Program-made: the position numbers and the translations under genes
In this document: positions 34,616 to 42,825 of the stretch, in pieces
Layout: each line of letters starts with the position of its first letter
Numbering within the stretch: the first letter of the stretch is position 1
DNA from: Lewinellaceae bacterium
GTDB taxonomy: Bacteria; Bacteroidota; Bacteroidia; Chitinophagales; Saprospiraceae
NCBI GenBank assembly: GCA_020636215.1
Contig: JACJYG010000004.1
Span: 372,001 to 436,000 of the forward strand
Length of the DNA: 64,000 bases
Direction of reading: 5' to 3'
Notes under the pieces: model-generated
Database searches by the model: none
The model's input: only the letters and a program-made list of their open reading frames with translations
What the model was told of the DNA's origin: nothing

Positions 34616-34681
34616 GAGCATCCCACTTAGGCGTCAGTATTTACAAAATCCGGATGTCTCAAATCACTACGGCCAATCGGC

Positions 34682-36592
34682 TCAATCTTTCAAATCGGAA
34701 GCTTTCAGGTATTTATCCAGAAACGCCAGAATAGCCTTATCGCCTTTGATCTCATTTTCTTTTTTGACGAAGCCATGCCCTTCATCGGGAAAAATGACGT
34801 ATTCCACCGGTACATTGTTCTTTTTTACGGCTTCCACGATCTCATCCGATTCCACTTGTAACACTCTTGGATCATTGGCGCCTTGTAGCACCATGATGGG
34901 ATTTTTGATCTTATCGGCGTGGAACAGAGGCGAAATATTATAGAGGCGTGTCGAGTCAGCGGAATAGGGATCGCCCAATTCTGCGTAGAGGGCCTGCCGG
35001 AAAGATTCCCAGTAAGGTGGTATGGATTTCAAGGTGCGCAACCAGTTGGTCACACCAAAAAGGTTGACGCCTATCTTGAACTCATCAGGTTGAAAGGCCA
35101 TGGCCGCCATAGTCATATAACCACCGTACGAACCGCCGAGGATTCCAATCTTTTCCCCGTCGATATAATCGAGGGTTTGCAGGTATTTTTTGCCCCAAAC
35201 ACAGTCCTTTAGATCTTTGTCACCGTGGTTGCGGTCATCCATCTTGTAGAACGACTTACCGTAGCCGCTGCTGCCGCGATTGTTGACCGCGAGGATGGCA
35301 TAACCGTGGTTGACGAGGTATTGAATCAGTGCGTTATAGCCAGTCCGAGACTGCCCACCGGGGCCGCCATGCACCCAAACCAGAGCTGGGACTTTAGCAT
35401 CAGGAGACGCGGAAAGCGGTTTGTAAAATATCGCCGGGATATCCTGCCCGTCAAAGGATTTGAAGCGTACCACTTCGGCGGTCACGAGGTCATCCGGATT
35501 GATTTCCGGATTGAGTACTTCTGTGAGTTTTTTCAGCTCCTTGCTCCCGAAATTGTATACATAGATATTGGCGGGCGCCTTGGAAGTGCCGACCGTGAGG
35601 CGCATCCATTGCTCGCTGTTGGAGATAGATACCGACAGGACATCGCCATCGGGAATATCCGGGAAAGCGACTTCTTTACCACTCGCATTGTCCAGGACTT
35701 TAAGGCTATTGCGGCCATCCTCATTGATGGCCACCACCCGGTATTTTTCATTTTCGCTGACATAACTGTACATCACATCCCAGTTCGTTTCAAATACCGT
35801 CTTCCGCTCTCCGGAAGCCAGGTTATATTGGACGAGGTATGCAAATTCCCGGCCTGCATCGGTGATGTAGAAAAGGTTTTGCCCATCTTTACTAAAGCCG
35901 GAGGCGCCATAGGAACCTGGCGCTTCGGGATCGGAAATCTCTTTCATGCCCTTCGAAGCCCTATCGTACAGGTAGAGCCGGTTTTCACTGGTCGTAATGC
36001 TTTTCTGAAGCGCAAGTTGTGTCTCATCCCAGGAGATTCCGGCTATATCATAACCTTCATCATTTTGATAGGCCATTTGTGGTTGCCAATCGCTGGTATT
36101 CATTTTGTAAAGGTCAAAAAACTGGGGATCGCGCTTGTTGGAAATGTAGAACATCGTCTTCTTGTCAAGGCTCCAGCCGTAGAAGGCGGCTTTTTCTTGT
36201 TCGGCGGGAGTGAGGTCTTTGGCTGTGCCGTCTTCACCGATCAGATAGATGTGGTCGATCTCGTTGCCTCCTTTGTCGGCCGAATAAAGAATTTGTCCGC
36301 TGCCTGGTACATAATCAATGGAGAAAATAGATTCGGTAGTGGAGTTGGTCACTTGTCGCTGCGTTCCGTCGGAAATACTGATTTCATAGAGGTTAAAAAT
36401 ACCAGATTCATTGCTGTGCACCAGCAATTTGGATTCATCGGCTGAAAAGGTTCCGCCGCCGATTTCCTTATTCTGGAAAAATTGCTCGATGGTGTACTGT
36501 TGAATTTCCCTGGAGACAGCCGGTTTTTCCTGTTTACAGGAGAAAAGGGCCAACGTCAGGAAAATGCTGAGAATAGTGCTGCTCTTTTTCAT
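34682..36592 (-). CDS. S9-family prolyl oligopeptidase, lipoprotein
   Basis: The 636-aa product has a lipoprotein signal (LALFSC, Cys19) and a beta-propeller N-terminal region (residues about 40-360), where repeated SxDxGxxxxLY-type blades are visible. The hydrolase domain follows, with oxyanion GGPGGQSR, the nucleophile Ser488 in GGSYGGYM, Asp574 in GANDPRV and His606 in DEGHGFVK. Proteins like this are membrane-bound serine peptidases that cut Pro-containing peptides in the periplasm or at the cell surface. It runs toward the convergent peroxidase and is followed by the inverted-repeat region. The upstream gene is divergent. Confidence 0.93.
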   Translation of the reverse strand: MKKSSTILSIFLTLALFSCKQEKPAVSREIQQYTIEQFFQNKEIGGGTFSADESKLLVHSNESGIFNLYEISISDGTQRQVTNSTTESIFSIDYVPGSGQILYSADKGGNEIDHIYLIGEDGTAKDLTPAEQEKAAFYGWSLDKKTMFYISNKRDPQFFDLYKMNTSDWQPQMAYQNDEGYDIAGISWDETQLALQKSITTSENRLYLYDRASKGMKEISDPEAPGSYGASGFSKDGQNLFYITDAGREFAYLVQYNLASGERKTVFETNWDVMYSYVSENEKYRVVAINEDGRNSLKVLDNASGKEVAFPDIPDGDVLSVSISNSEQWMRLTVGTSKAPANIYVYNFGSKELKKLTEVLNPEINPDDLVTAEVVRFKSFDGQDIPAIFYKPLSASPDAKVPALVWVHGGPGGQSRTGYNALIQYLVNHGYAILAVNNRGSSGYGKSFYKMDDRNHGDKDLKDCVWGKKYLQTLDYIDGEKIGILGGSYGGYMTMAAMAFQPDEFKIGVNLFGVTNWLRTLKSIPPYWESFRQALYAELGDPYSADSTRLYNISPLFHADKIKNPIMVLQGANDPRVLQVESDEIVEAVKKNNVPVEYVIFPDEGHGFVKKENEIKGDKAILAFLDKYLKASDLKD

Positions 36593-36707
36593 AGGAATAT
36601 TTTTTTACCGTTAAATATAACAAATCGCCAATCAATCGGGCTAAACCCCGCGAGCGGCTGGGGTAACCTTTCCACTGCCGCCCAAATAGAATGGAAAAAG
36701 TTACTCC

Positions 36708-37157
36708 ATGAGAACCGAAGCAACCCAAACCGGCGCCTTTTTCCAGGTCATATTATTAACCGGCGCCATCGCTAAAAACATTAGTGACAACCAACAGGCG
36801 CCGGAAGCATCCGTTGCCTATCCCCAGGGCGCCCCCCGCCATCCGTTGCTCACCCGGGCCTTACTCGCCATGGAAGCCAATTTGTGCAACCCGGAATTCA
36901 CGGTAGAATGCCTTTGCCGGGAGGTCGGCGTCAGTTACTCCAGCTTGAATCGAAAATTGCGCCGCCTCACCGGCAAGAGCGCCGTACAACTCTTACGGCA
37001 CCTACGCCTGCAAAACGCAAAAAACCTGCTTCAACATCAGGAGCTGTCTATATCTGAGGTAGCTTACGACAGCGGGTTTACCGACCCTGCTTATTTCAGC
37101 CGGGTTTTTTCGCGCGAAATGGGCCTGACGCCAACAGCGTATCGGAGTATGAGGTGA
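36708..37157 (+). CDS. Short AraC-family regulator, DNA-binding domain only
   Basis: This 149-aa protein contains a complete C-terminal AraC/XylS DNA-binding domain (about residues 45-149): FTVECLCREVGVSYSSLNRK as the first helix-turn-helix, SISEVAYDSGFTDPAYFSR as the second, and GLTPTAYRSMR at the end. The N-terminal 40 residues are low-complexity and show no ligand-binding domain, so the regulator may be unliganded or controlled by a partner. It lies upstream of the alpha/beta-hydrolase and phosphotransferase-like genes, 127 bp away, in the same direction and may control them. Confidence 0.85.
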   Translation: MRTEATQTGAFFQVILLTGAIAKNISDNQQAPEASVAYPQGAPRHPLLTRALLAMEANLCNPEFTVECLCREVGVSYSSLNRKLRRLTGKSAVQLLRHLRLQNAKNLLQHQELSISEVAYDSGFTDPAYFSRVFSREMGLTPTAYRSMR

Positions 37158-37284
37158 AAAGGTATGGTTACAGGAATGGCATGGGCCTCCTTAAGAGCGC
37201 ATTTTTCAAGATACCATTAGGCATTTAATTTGGCATGAACATTAGCCCCCCCTTCCGGTTACCCATTGGTAAACTTCAACCGGC

Positions 37285-38157
37285 ATGCCCAACCTCCTTC
37301 TAATACACGGCAATGGCGGCGCCAGGGCGCGCTTCCGGCCTTTTCTGGATCTTCTTGAACAAAAAGGCCCGGCGTCCTTGCAGGCCGTAGTGCCCGAACT
37401 TCCCGGTTTTGAAGGCAGGCCGCTGCCTCCGGGGGACGGAAGTTGGGGCCCTTTCATCGAAGCCCTGCAATCCGCCGTTTACGCCAAAAAAGACGAACCC
37501 TGGATCTTGTACGGCCATGGCATTGGCGGCAGCCTGCTGCTGGAATGGGCGGCCCGCGGCTGGCTCCTTCCGGACGGCAGCCAGTTTCAACCCCAACACA
37601 TCATTCTCCATGCTTGCATCGGTGCATCGTTGGAGCATCGCTTTTTTCCCAAGCTGATGAAGCCCCGGCCGGTACGCCGTCTAATGCAGCAACTGATCGC
37701 CTGGCCGGCCCTACAACCGCTTTGGGAGCGCCGCCTATTTCAGAACCCGGCCAACATTCCCGCTACCTTACGGCGTCAATTCTTCCGCGATTACCAAACC
37801 TGTGCGGCCTTTTCTGTGTTTTTTGATTTAATTACGCCATCCTGGTACCGGAAGGTGCAGCAAAAAGTGAAAAAGGAACGATTTTACTTCATCTGGGGGG
37901 AACAGGAGCGGGTAGTTGCTTCAAAATACTTAACTTACTGGCAGCAGGGCTTCCCTAACGCCACTTTTGATATTATACCTGGCTGGGACCACTTCCCGAT
38001 GCTCGACCATCCGGAGGCTTTTTATGAAAAGATCATTAGTGTGATATTGTCAGTTGATGGTAGTTGGTTGCCCCGCCAGGCGACCGACAATCATCGAACA
38101 ACAGCTACCAATACCAACTTTACATCACCGCCCAATGACCAAGCGCCAGCAACTTGA
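37285..38157 (+). CDS. Alpha/beta-hydrolase fold protein lacking the nucleophile Ser
   Basis: This 290-aa protein has the alpha/beta-hydrolase layout: oxyanion region LLIHGNGGARARF, a canonical sharp-turn motif at residues 77-82 that reads GHGIGG instead of GxSxGG, a candidate acid at Glu206/Glu208, and His236 in GWDHFPMLDHPEAF. The nucleophile Ser is replaced by Gly, so normal serine hydrolysis is unlikely; it could be a binding protein or a pseudoenzyme. The tail after about residue 255 is low-complexity. Its last 23 bases overlap the following phosphotransferase-like gene, which indicates translational coupling. The substrate is unknown. Confidence 0.78.
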   Translation: MPNLLLIHGNGGARARFRPFLDLLEQKGPASLQAVVPELPGFEGRPLPPGDGSWGPFIEALQSAVYAKKDEPWILYGHGIGGSLLLEWAARGWLLPDGSQFQPQHIILHACIGASLEHRFFPKLMKPRPVRRLMQQLIAWPALQPLWERRLFQNPANIPATLRRQFFRDYQTCAAFSVFFDLITPSWYRKVQQKVKKERFYFIWGEQERVVASKYLTYWQQGFPNATFDIIPGWDHFPMLDHPEAFYEKIISVILSVDGSWLPRQATDNHRTTATNTNFTSPPNDQAPAT

Positions 38158-40222
38158 ATGGATACACCGATGGCGGCTGCCCACGCCGCGCTTCACTGCC
38201 GTGCGGTACGAAGATTTTCAGCAGGGCCATGTCGAAGCAGAGAAGCTCCGGTTTCCGGTGGCTGTGCGTTCTTCCTATTCGGAGGAGGATGGGGAAAGGG
38301 AAAGCCATGCCGGCCAATATATGACGGTGCTGGATGTGACAAGAGGAGACTTGGTTGATGCCCTCGAAACCGTATTTGGCAGCTATCCCCAACCGGAGGG
38401 TAGCGAGGCGCTCCTTCAGGAAATGGTGGACCCCGAGTATAGCGGGGTCCTTTTCGCCTTTAGGGAGGGCGCCTGGAAAGTAGAGCTCATCGAAGGACAG
38501 GGTGAAGCTTTGGTAAGCGGGCATCGGAAACCCCAAAGCTTGCTGCTTCCGCGCTTCGGCAGAGTAGATGCCTGGTTATTCCCGCTGCTTCGCTTTTGGA
38601 AAGGCCTTCCGGATAAGCCGGCGGCGCTCAACCATGCTCTGGTCTGGTTGTCGTATTACGCCGGCCTGTTGTTGAGCCGAATGAATGCCAAACACGGGCT
38701 CGACATAGAGTTTTGTATAGCGAACGGCCGTTTGTTGTTGCTGCAGGCGCGCCCGATCACCACACCGGAAGAAGCCGAAGAGGTTCTAACCTCCGCCAAC
38801 CACAAAGAAATTCTGCCGCCCGAGCCCTCCCCTTTGATGACCGCTATCATTGGCAGTTCGGGTTACCAGTTGTTTGAATATTACCGGGGCCTTGACCCCA
38901 GCCTGCCGCCACGCGCCTTTGTGCGGGAATCAGCCGGCATGCCCTGGATCAACCTCTCTGCACTGCTGGATGTGATGGTCCACTGGGGACTGCCTTCCCG
39001 CCTTGTCTGCCGCTCCGTGGGGGCCGAAGATTTTTACCGGGTAGGGTTTCGTCCGTTTCGGGCCATCAGAAAGCTCCCTGTATTTCTCCAGCTATTGCGC
39101 CAGCAATCCGGAGTGGCCAGGCGCATTGAAACTTGGATACACCGGCTTACAGGGCGATTCGACTGGCGGCGGCGGCACCGCGAATTGCTATGGGAAAGCG
39201 ACCCCGCCGCTGCATTCCGGGAATGGGAAACCGATTTCCGGCAACTCTATGTAGAATTGGTGGCGAACATGCAGGCGCTGACCGGCGCCATGTCGGGCCC
39301 GATAGGCCTGTTTGACCGCCTTGGCTTATTGGCAAAGCTTTCGGCCACCTTAAAGCAAAAAAGCGCCAGCGCAGACTACCTCCTGGCTTTCCAGGAGCTA
39401 CAATACGGTATGATCAGCCGCCAGGAATTCTTAAGCCGTTTCGGCCACCGTGGTTTCTATGAATCCGATATCGGGCAGAAACGCTTTTTTGAGTATAGCG
39501 AAGCGGAATGGCAACAACTCATCGGTGATTATTCCTTTCCCGGGCCGGCGGAGAGCAGGCGACAGCCAGGCGCCAACGCCTTATGGATGGCCCTGTTCCG
39601 GCCGGTAGCCCGGCTCATCCACACGCGGGAGTGGCTGCGCAATGAAACCATGAAACTATTCTGGGATTTTCGCCGGGAATTGCTCGGCCAAACGGATTTT
39701 CCTTTCCAGGAACATAGCCCGGGAGAACTGCTGGCCTATTTCAATGGTGGAATTCGGGAAAAAACGGCCCCAAAACCTTCCGGTTGGGATATGGACACCT
39801 TCCTCTGCAACCGCAACGGCCGCCGGCTGCCGCTTTCCGTTTTATCCAATGTGGAGGAGCAGGATGGCAGCCAGCAGGGTATTGGCATCTATCCCGGGCT
39901 GGTGGAAGGACAGGTCTGGCGTGTATCTTCCGCCAGGTTCGAAACACTGGAAATGCCGGAATTTGAAAAGATCATTCTCGTAGCCGATGCCCTGGATCCA
40001 GGCTGGGCGCCTTTCTTTTCTCAGGTAGACGGGGTGATCTCTTATGTCGGCGGCCTGCTGTCGCACGCCTCCATCCTTCTGAGGGAGTCGCACATACCCG
40101 CTATCACCCAACTACCCCCACATATTGAATTAAAAACCGGCGACTGGGTTGAGATGGATGGGCAAACGGGAGAGGTACGGGTGGTCAGCAGTCGGCAGTC
40201 GGCAGTAAACAGTGGGCAGTAA
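38135..40222 (+). CDS. PEP-synthase-like phosphotransferase (rifampicin phosphotransferase-type layout)
   Basis: The 695-aa product has an N-terminal ATP-grasp domain of the PPDK/PEP-synthase type (FPVAVRSSYSEEDGERESHA at residues 40-59, GLDIEFCIANGRLLLLQAR near 188-206) and a C-terminal phosphohistidine swivelling domain with GLLSHASIL (His644). The TIM-barrel PEP domain of true PEP synthase is absent, and the middle (about 230-560) is a helical region; this ATP/middle/His layout is that of rifampicin phosphotransferase (Rph), which uses ATP to phosphorylate its substrate. Length is shorter than Rph. The ATG at 38135 matches the ATP-grasp start. Its 3' end runs into a CAGT-rich repeat tract. 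Substrate is unknown. Confidence 0.82.
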   Translation: MTKRQQLEWIHRWRLPTPRFTAVRYEDFQQGHVEAEKLRFPVAVRSSYSEEDGERESHAGQYMTVLDVTRGDLVDALETVFGSYPQPEGSEALLQEMVDPEYSGVLFAFREGAWKVELIEGQGEALVSGHRKPQSLLLPRFGRVDAWLFPLLRFWKGLPDKPAALNHALVWLSYYAGLLLSRMNAKHGLDIEFCIANGRLLLLQARPITTPEEAEEVLTSANHKEILPPEPSPLMTAIIGSSGYQLFEYYRGLDPSLPPRAFVRESAGMPWINLSALLDVMVHWGLPSRLVCRSVGAEDFYRVGFRPFRAIRKLPVFLQLLRQQSGVARRIETWIHRLTGRFDWRRRHRELLWESDPAAAFREWETDFRQLYVELVANMQALTGAMSGPIGLFDRLGLLAKLSATLKQKSASADYLLAFQELQYGMISRQEFLSRFGHRGFYESDIGQKRFFEYSEAEWQQLIGDYSFPGPAESRRQPGANALWMALFRPVARLIHTREWLRNETMKLFWDFRRELLGQTDFPFQEHSPGELLAYFNGGIREKTAPKPSGWDMDTFLCNRNGRRLPLSVLSNVEEQDGSQQGIGIYPGLVEGQVWRVSSARFETLEMPEFEKIILVADALDPGWAPFFSQVDGVISYVGGLLSHASILLRESHIPAITQLPPHIELKTGDWVEMDGQTGEVRVVSSRQSAVNSGQ

Positions 40223-40263
40223 GCAGTGGGCAGTATGTCAATAAACAGTGGGCAGTGCGGCAG
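40184..40263 (+). repeat. Degenerate CAGT-rich tandem tract
   Basis: Copies of (TC)GGCAGT and GTGGGCAGTAA/AACAGTGGGCAGT recur between 40184 and 40263. The first half encodes the last dozen codons of the preceding gene and the rest lies before the DUF998 gene. Similar ACTGCCTACTGC words appear near 41520. Confidence 0.75.
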
Positions 40264-40317
40264 CCTCTCCCTAAATCAGCCAAACGCCAGAGGCCTACAA
40301 CACAGCAATATAACGCT

Positions 40318-41016
40318 ATGAACTCTCAGCTTGTACAGCGATCCGCTATTCTGTTTGCCCTGTTGAGCGCCATACTCTTTTTCGTGCTCAGCAGCTGGGC
40401 CATGGCAGAGTACCCGGGTGGCACCATCCATAACCGGGCGACAGTAGGCTATTCCTTTTGGTACAACTACTTCAGCGACCTGGGCCGCACCCGGAGTTGG
40501 AACGGGGAACCCAACGGCCTGAGCAGCCTGCTTTTCCAGTCCGGGCTGATCACGGTGGGCATCAGCCTGGGGGCCTATTTTCTGATGCTGCCGACCATCT
40601 TTCGGAAGGCAGAGGCTCGCGTTCTTGCAGTGGCCGCCAGCCTTATGGGGCTGTTGGCGGCGGCAAGTTACATCGGCATTGCGCTATACCCATTGAATGT
40701 GAACTACCACCGCCATACCCTATTTGTCCGGGCAGGTTTCATCGCTTTTCTGATCATGTCTCTGTTTTATACCTTATCCATTCGCAGGGAGCCGGGTTAT
40801 CCCCGGCATTACGCACGGGCTTTTGCGGTATTTTCCTTCATCCTCGGCGTCCAGGTCGTGATCATGTTGTTCGGGCCCCGTTCGTGGACTTCTCCCGGAG
40901 CGCTACTGTTGCAGGCTTCTGCGCAGAAGGTGGTGGTATATGCGGAAATGTTGTGCATGGTGTATCAGGGGGTTGGGGCATGGCGATGGATCTCCACGAG
41001 CAATCAACTTTCCTAG
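40318..41016 (+). CDS. DUF998-like membrane protein
   Basis: The 232-aa product has about six membrane segments, including SAILFALLSAILFFVLSSWA, SGLITVGISLGAYFLMLPTI, VLAVAASLMGLLAAASYIGI, AGFIAFLIMSLFYTL and FAVFSFILGVQVVIMLFG, with the conserved NYFSDLGRT motif in the first loop. This is the DUF998/frag1-like group of unknown function in the inner membrane. It follows the Rph-like gene, 95 bp downstream, and may belong to the same transcript. I chose ATG at 40318 since upstream codons fall inside the repeat tract. Confidence 0.78.
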   Translation: MNSQLVQRSAILFALLSAILFFVLSSWAMAEYPGGTIHNRATVGYSFWYNYFSDLGRTRSWNGEPNGLSSLLFQSGLITVGISLGAYFLMLPTIFRKAEARVLAVAASLMGLLAAASYIGIALYPLNVNYHRHTLFVRAGFIAFLIMSLFYTLSIRREPGYPRHYARAFAVFSFILGVQVVIMLFGPRSWTSPGALLLQASAQKVVVYAEMLCMVYQGVGAWRWISTSNQLS

Positions 41017-41145
41017 AGATCGAACTCCAGAGGTGTGATTTTTATTCGGCCTGTGACTGAATTCACTGTAAGGCCATGAACCACTTCTCATCTTTGCAGT
41101 GATCCCGCATGCTGATGCGCATTGGCCTTGCCAATTTCTACGGCT

Positions 41146-41256
41146 ATGTGCCCGACGTGCAAAAACATCAAGAATTACGTCAATGGATACGAAGAATGGA
41201 TCAATGAAGCCAAGCCGGTGGTAACAACCGAGCAAGAGCCGGCTGCAGTCAGTTAA
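41146..41256 (+). CDS. Possible 36-aa CxxC peptide with its own terminator
   Basis: A 36-codon ORF begins ATG at 41146 with MCPTCKNIKNYVNGYEEWIN and ends in an acidic, Glu/Ala/Val-rich tail. A strong terminator follows within 22 bp. The CxxC pair near the N-terminus could bind metal or be redox active, or this could be the remnant of a longer gene. An alternative ORF in another frame (ATG at 41116) covers the first part. The rest of 41017-41535 shows nothing else except the dispersed 36-bp repeat (copy 2 at 41480-41516). Confidence 0.4.
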   Translation: MCPTCKNIKNYVNGYEEWINEAKPVVTTEQEPAAVS

Positions 41257-41278
41257 CGGCTGGCCATCACCAATTTTA

Positions 41279-41325
41279 AAACACAAGCTGCTCCCCTGGC
41301 AACAGGAGGGGCAGTTTGTGTTTTT
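41279..41325 (+). terminator. Strong intrinsic terminator
   Basis: A stem of ACACAAGCTGCTCCCCTG with CAGGAGGGGCAGTTTGTGT (one mismatch) surrounds a GCAA loop and is followed by TTTTT. It marks the end of a plus-strand transcript that includes the small CxxC ORF. Confidence 0.85.
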
Positions 41326-41479
41326 ACAGGGTTTGGGCTATGTTGTATCTAAGTTGCTTATGACACAAAAAACCAGAAGTTGCTTTAAGGATACACCACA
41401 GCCTCAATGTCAAAGTGAAACCAGCCTGGATATTAGGTAGCATTTTGCCCCCATGGAGGCTTTGCTTAGCCTTAACCTG

Positions 41480-41516
41480 ACACGCGCGAAGCGACTGATG
41501 TAATAAAGCCCGCCCA
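41480..41516 (+). repeat. Dispersed intergenic repeat, copy 2
   Basis: This copy matches 2391-2426 (four substitutions, one inserted base) and contains the same GCGAAGCGACTGATG core. No associated gene is visible. Confidence 0.6.
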
Positions 41517-41535
41517 ATTGCCTACTGCATACTGC

Positions 41536-42795
41536 CTACTGCTCACTCCCCAGCCACTGCCTCGCCTGCTCCACATACTTCCCATCCGGAAAGCGGCCCA
41601 GGTATTCCCGGTAAGCAGCCGAATCCTTCTTCAGTTTAGTGAGTTCCCAGAGGGCATCCTCGGCTTCGGGGGCGGTGGGGTGTTTTTCCAGGAAATCCTC
41701 GAAGGCTTTTTCATCGAGGGTGTCGCGGAGGTCTTTCCACTCCTCCTTTATCTCAGGCGCCCTGTCATCGCCCGAAGACTTGGAAGAAAAAAAGGAAGGG
41801 ATCTGGAATAAAGCAACGCCAATGGCCAGCAATACGGTAGCGGCGATAGACAGGCGGCGGATATTGAGGCCCCGGCGGCGGGCCGGCGCAGGAGCAGCAG
41901 GGCGCGGAGGAGGAGGTTGTGGGGCAGGAGGTTGCACCATCGGATTGAGCACCTCTTCCAGTTTACTAAAGTCTATACCGCCACTGCCCGTTTCCGTAGG
42001 GGTGGCGCCGGGCAGGTCAGAGAAGATACTCCTTGTCGTTTCCCTGCTTGCCTCGCCTACCAATACACCCGTAGCCTGGAAAACGGACTCTTCCTCCACT
42101 GCTTCGGAAACGATCTGTACTTTTTCTTCCCAGCTCAGGTTGCGGCGGCGCTCTTCACCTTCCACTTTTTCCACTACGGATATCTTCATCAGCAGGGCAA
42201 AAGTGCCCTCGCGCAGCGGTTTGACGTAATACTTCCACTCCGTGTATTCTCCTTTCTGCAGGAACTGTTCCTCATCGGAATAGGTTCGGATGGCAAAGGC
42301 CGGCGTCTCATTAGGGTCGAGGAGCTCGGCGTACATCACTTTGGAGACGGAGATTTGCTTGACTTCCACGTCTTCATTCAGCTCCATATCGCGTACGATG
42401 GAAACTTCGTCATAGGCCAGGCGGATGATGCACACGACTTCCTTATCGACCTCCATACGGGCGGGGATCTTGTGGAGGAGCAGTCCGCGCTGGGCAGGGG
42501 CGCCGGCGCCCAGGGGCTGGGGCAGGAAGTCGTCCAATTCCAGGGCGTCGATCAATTCCAGCAGGCCCTGGCGGATGCGGTTGTATTCCAGTTGCAGGTC
42601 CTCGTTGGACAGGACCCCCATGATGCGGTTGCGGTTGGCGTCGTTGAGGCGGCCCCGCAGCCCGATGATGGTGTTGAATTTAGGGGAATAAGCGGGCAAG
42701 TGCTCTTCCAGTGCACTGAGGGCGCCGGTGATATTGTCGGCTACCAGCCGCCGCCATTCCTGCTTCCACAATGTGAGTTGTTGAGTATCTATCAT
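41536..42795 (-). CDS. EAD11-like effector-associated protein with membrane segment
   Basis: The 419-aa product has an N-terminal helical region (residues about 5-88) that matches effector-associated domain 11: TIIGLRGRLNDANRNRIMG, then a VLSNEDLQLEYNRIRQGLLE helix. A beta-rich middle domain follows (about 105-210), then a Pro/Ala-rich linker (288-305), one membrane segment (about 315-332) and a short C-terminal helical tail with TPR-like repeats (350-419). EAD domains recruit effectors or regulators in bacterial conflict systems. It lies 30 bp after the DUF4276 gene on the same strand, so the two and the ATPase may form one operon, with this protein as membrane-linked adaptor or sensor. The domain calls are pattern-based, so moderate confidence. 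Confidence 0.75.
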   Translation of the reverse strand: MIDTQQLTLWKQEWRRLVADNITGALSALEEHLPAYSPKFNTIIGLRGRLNDANRNRIMGVLSNEDLQLEYNRIRQGLLELIDALELDDFLPQPLGAGAPAQRGLLLHKIPARMEVDKEVVCIIRLAYDEVSIVRDMELNEDVEVKQISVSKVMYAELLDPNETPAFAIRTYSDEEQFLQKGEYTEWKYYVKPLREGTFALLMKISVVEKVEGEERRRNLSWEEKVQIVSEAVEEESVFQATGVLVGEASRETTRSIFSDLPGATPTETGSGGIDFSKLEEVLNPMVQPPAPQPPPPRPAAPAPARRRGLNIRRLSIAATVLLAIGVALFQIPSFFSSKSSGDDRAPEIKEEWKDLRDTLDEKAFEDFLEKHPTAPEAEDALWELTKLKKDSAAYREYLGRFPDGKYVEQARQWLGSEQ

Positions 42796-42825
42796 GGGGC
42801 CTCCGGATGTTTTTCACGGCCTTAA

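Noticed and set aside
36708..37157. Transposase or integrase near the AraC gene
   Set aside because: The helix-turn-helix pair matches AraC/XylS; no catalytic DDE or tyrosine recombinase residues are present anywhere in the window.
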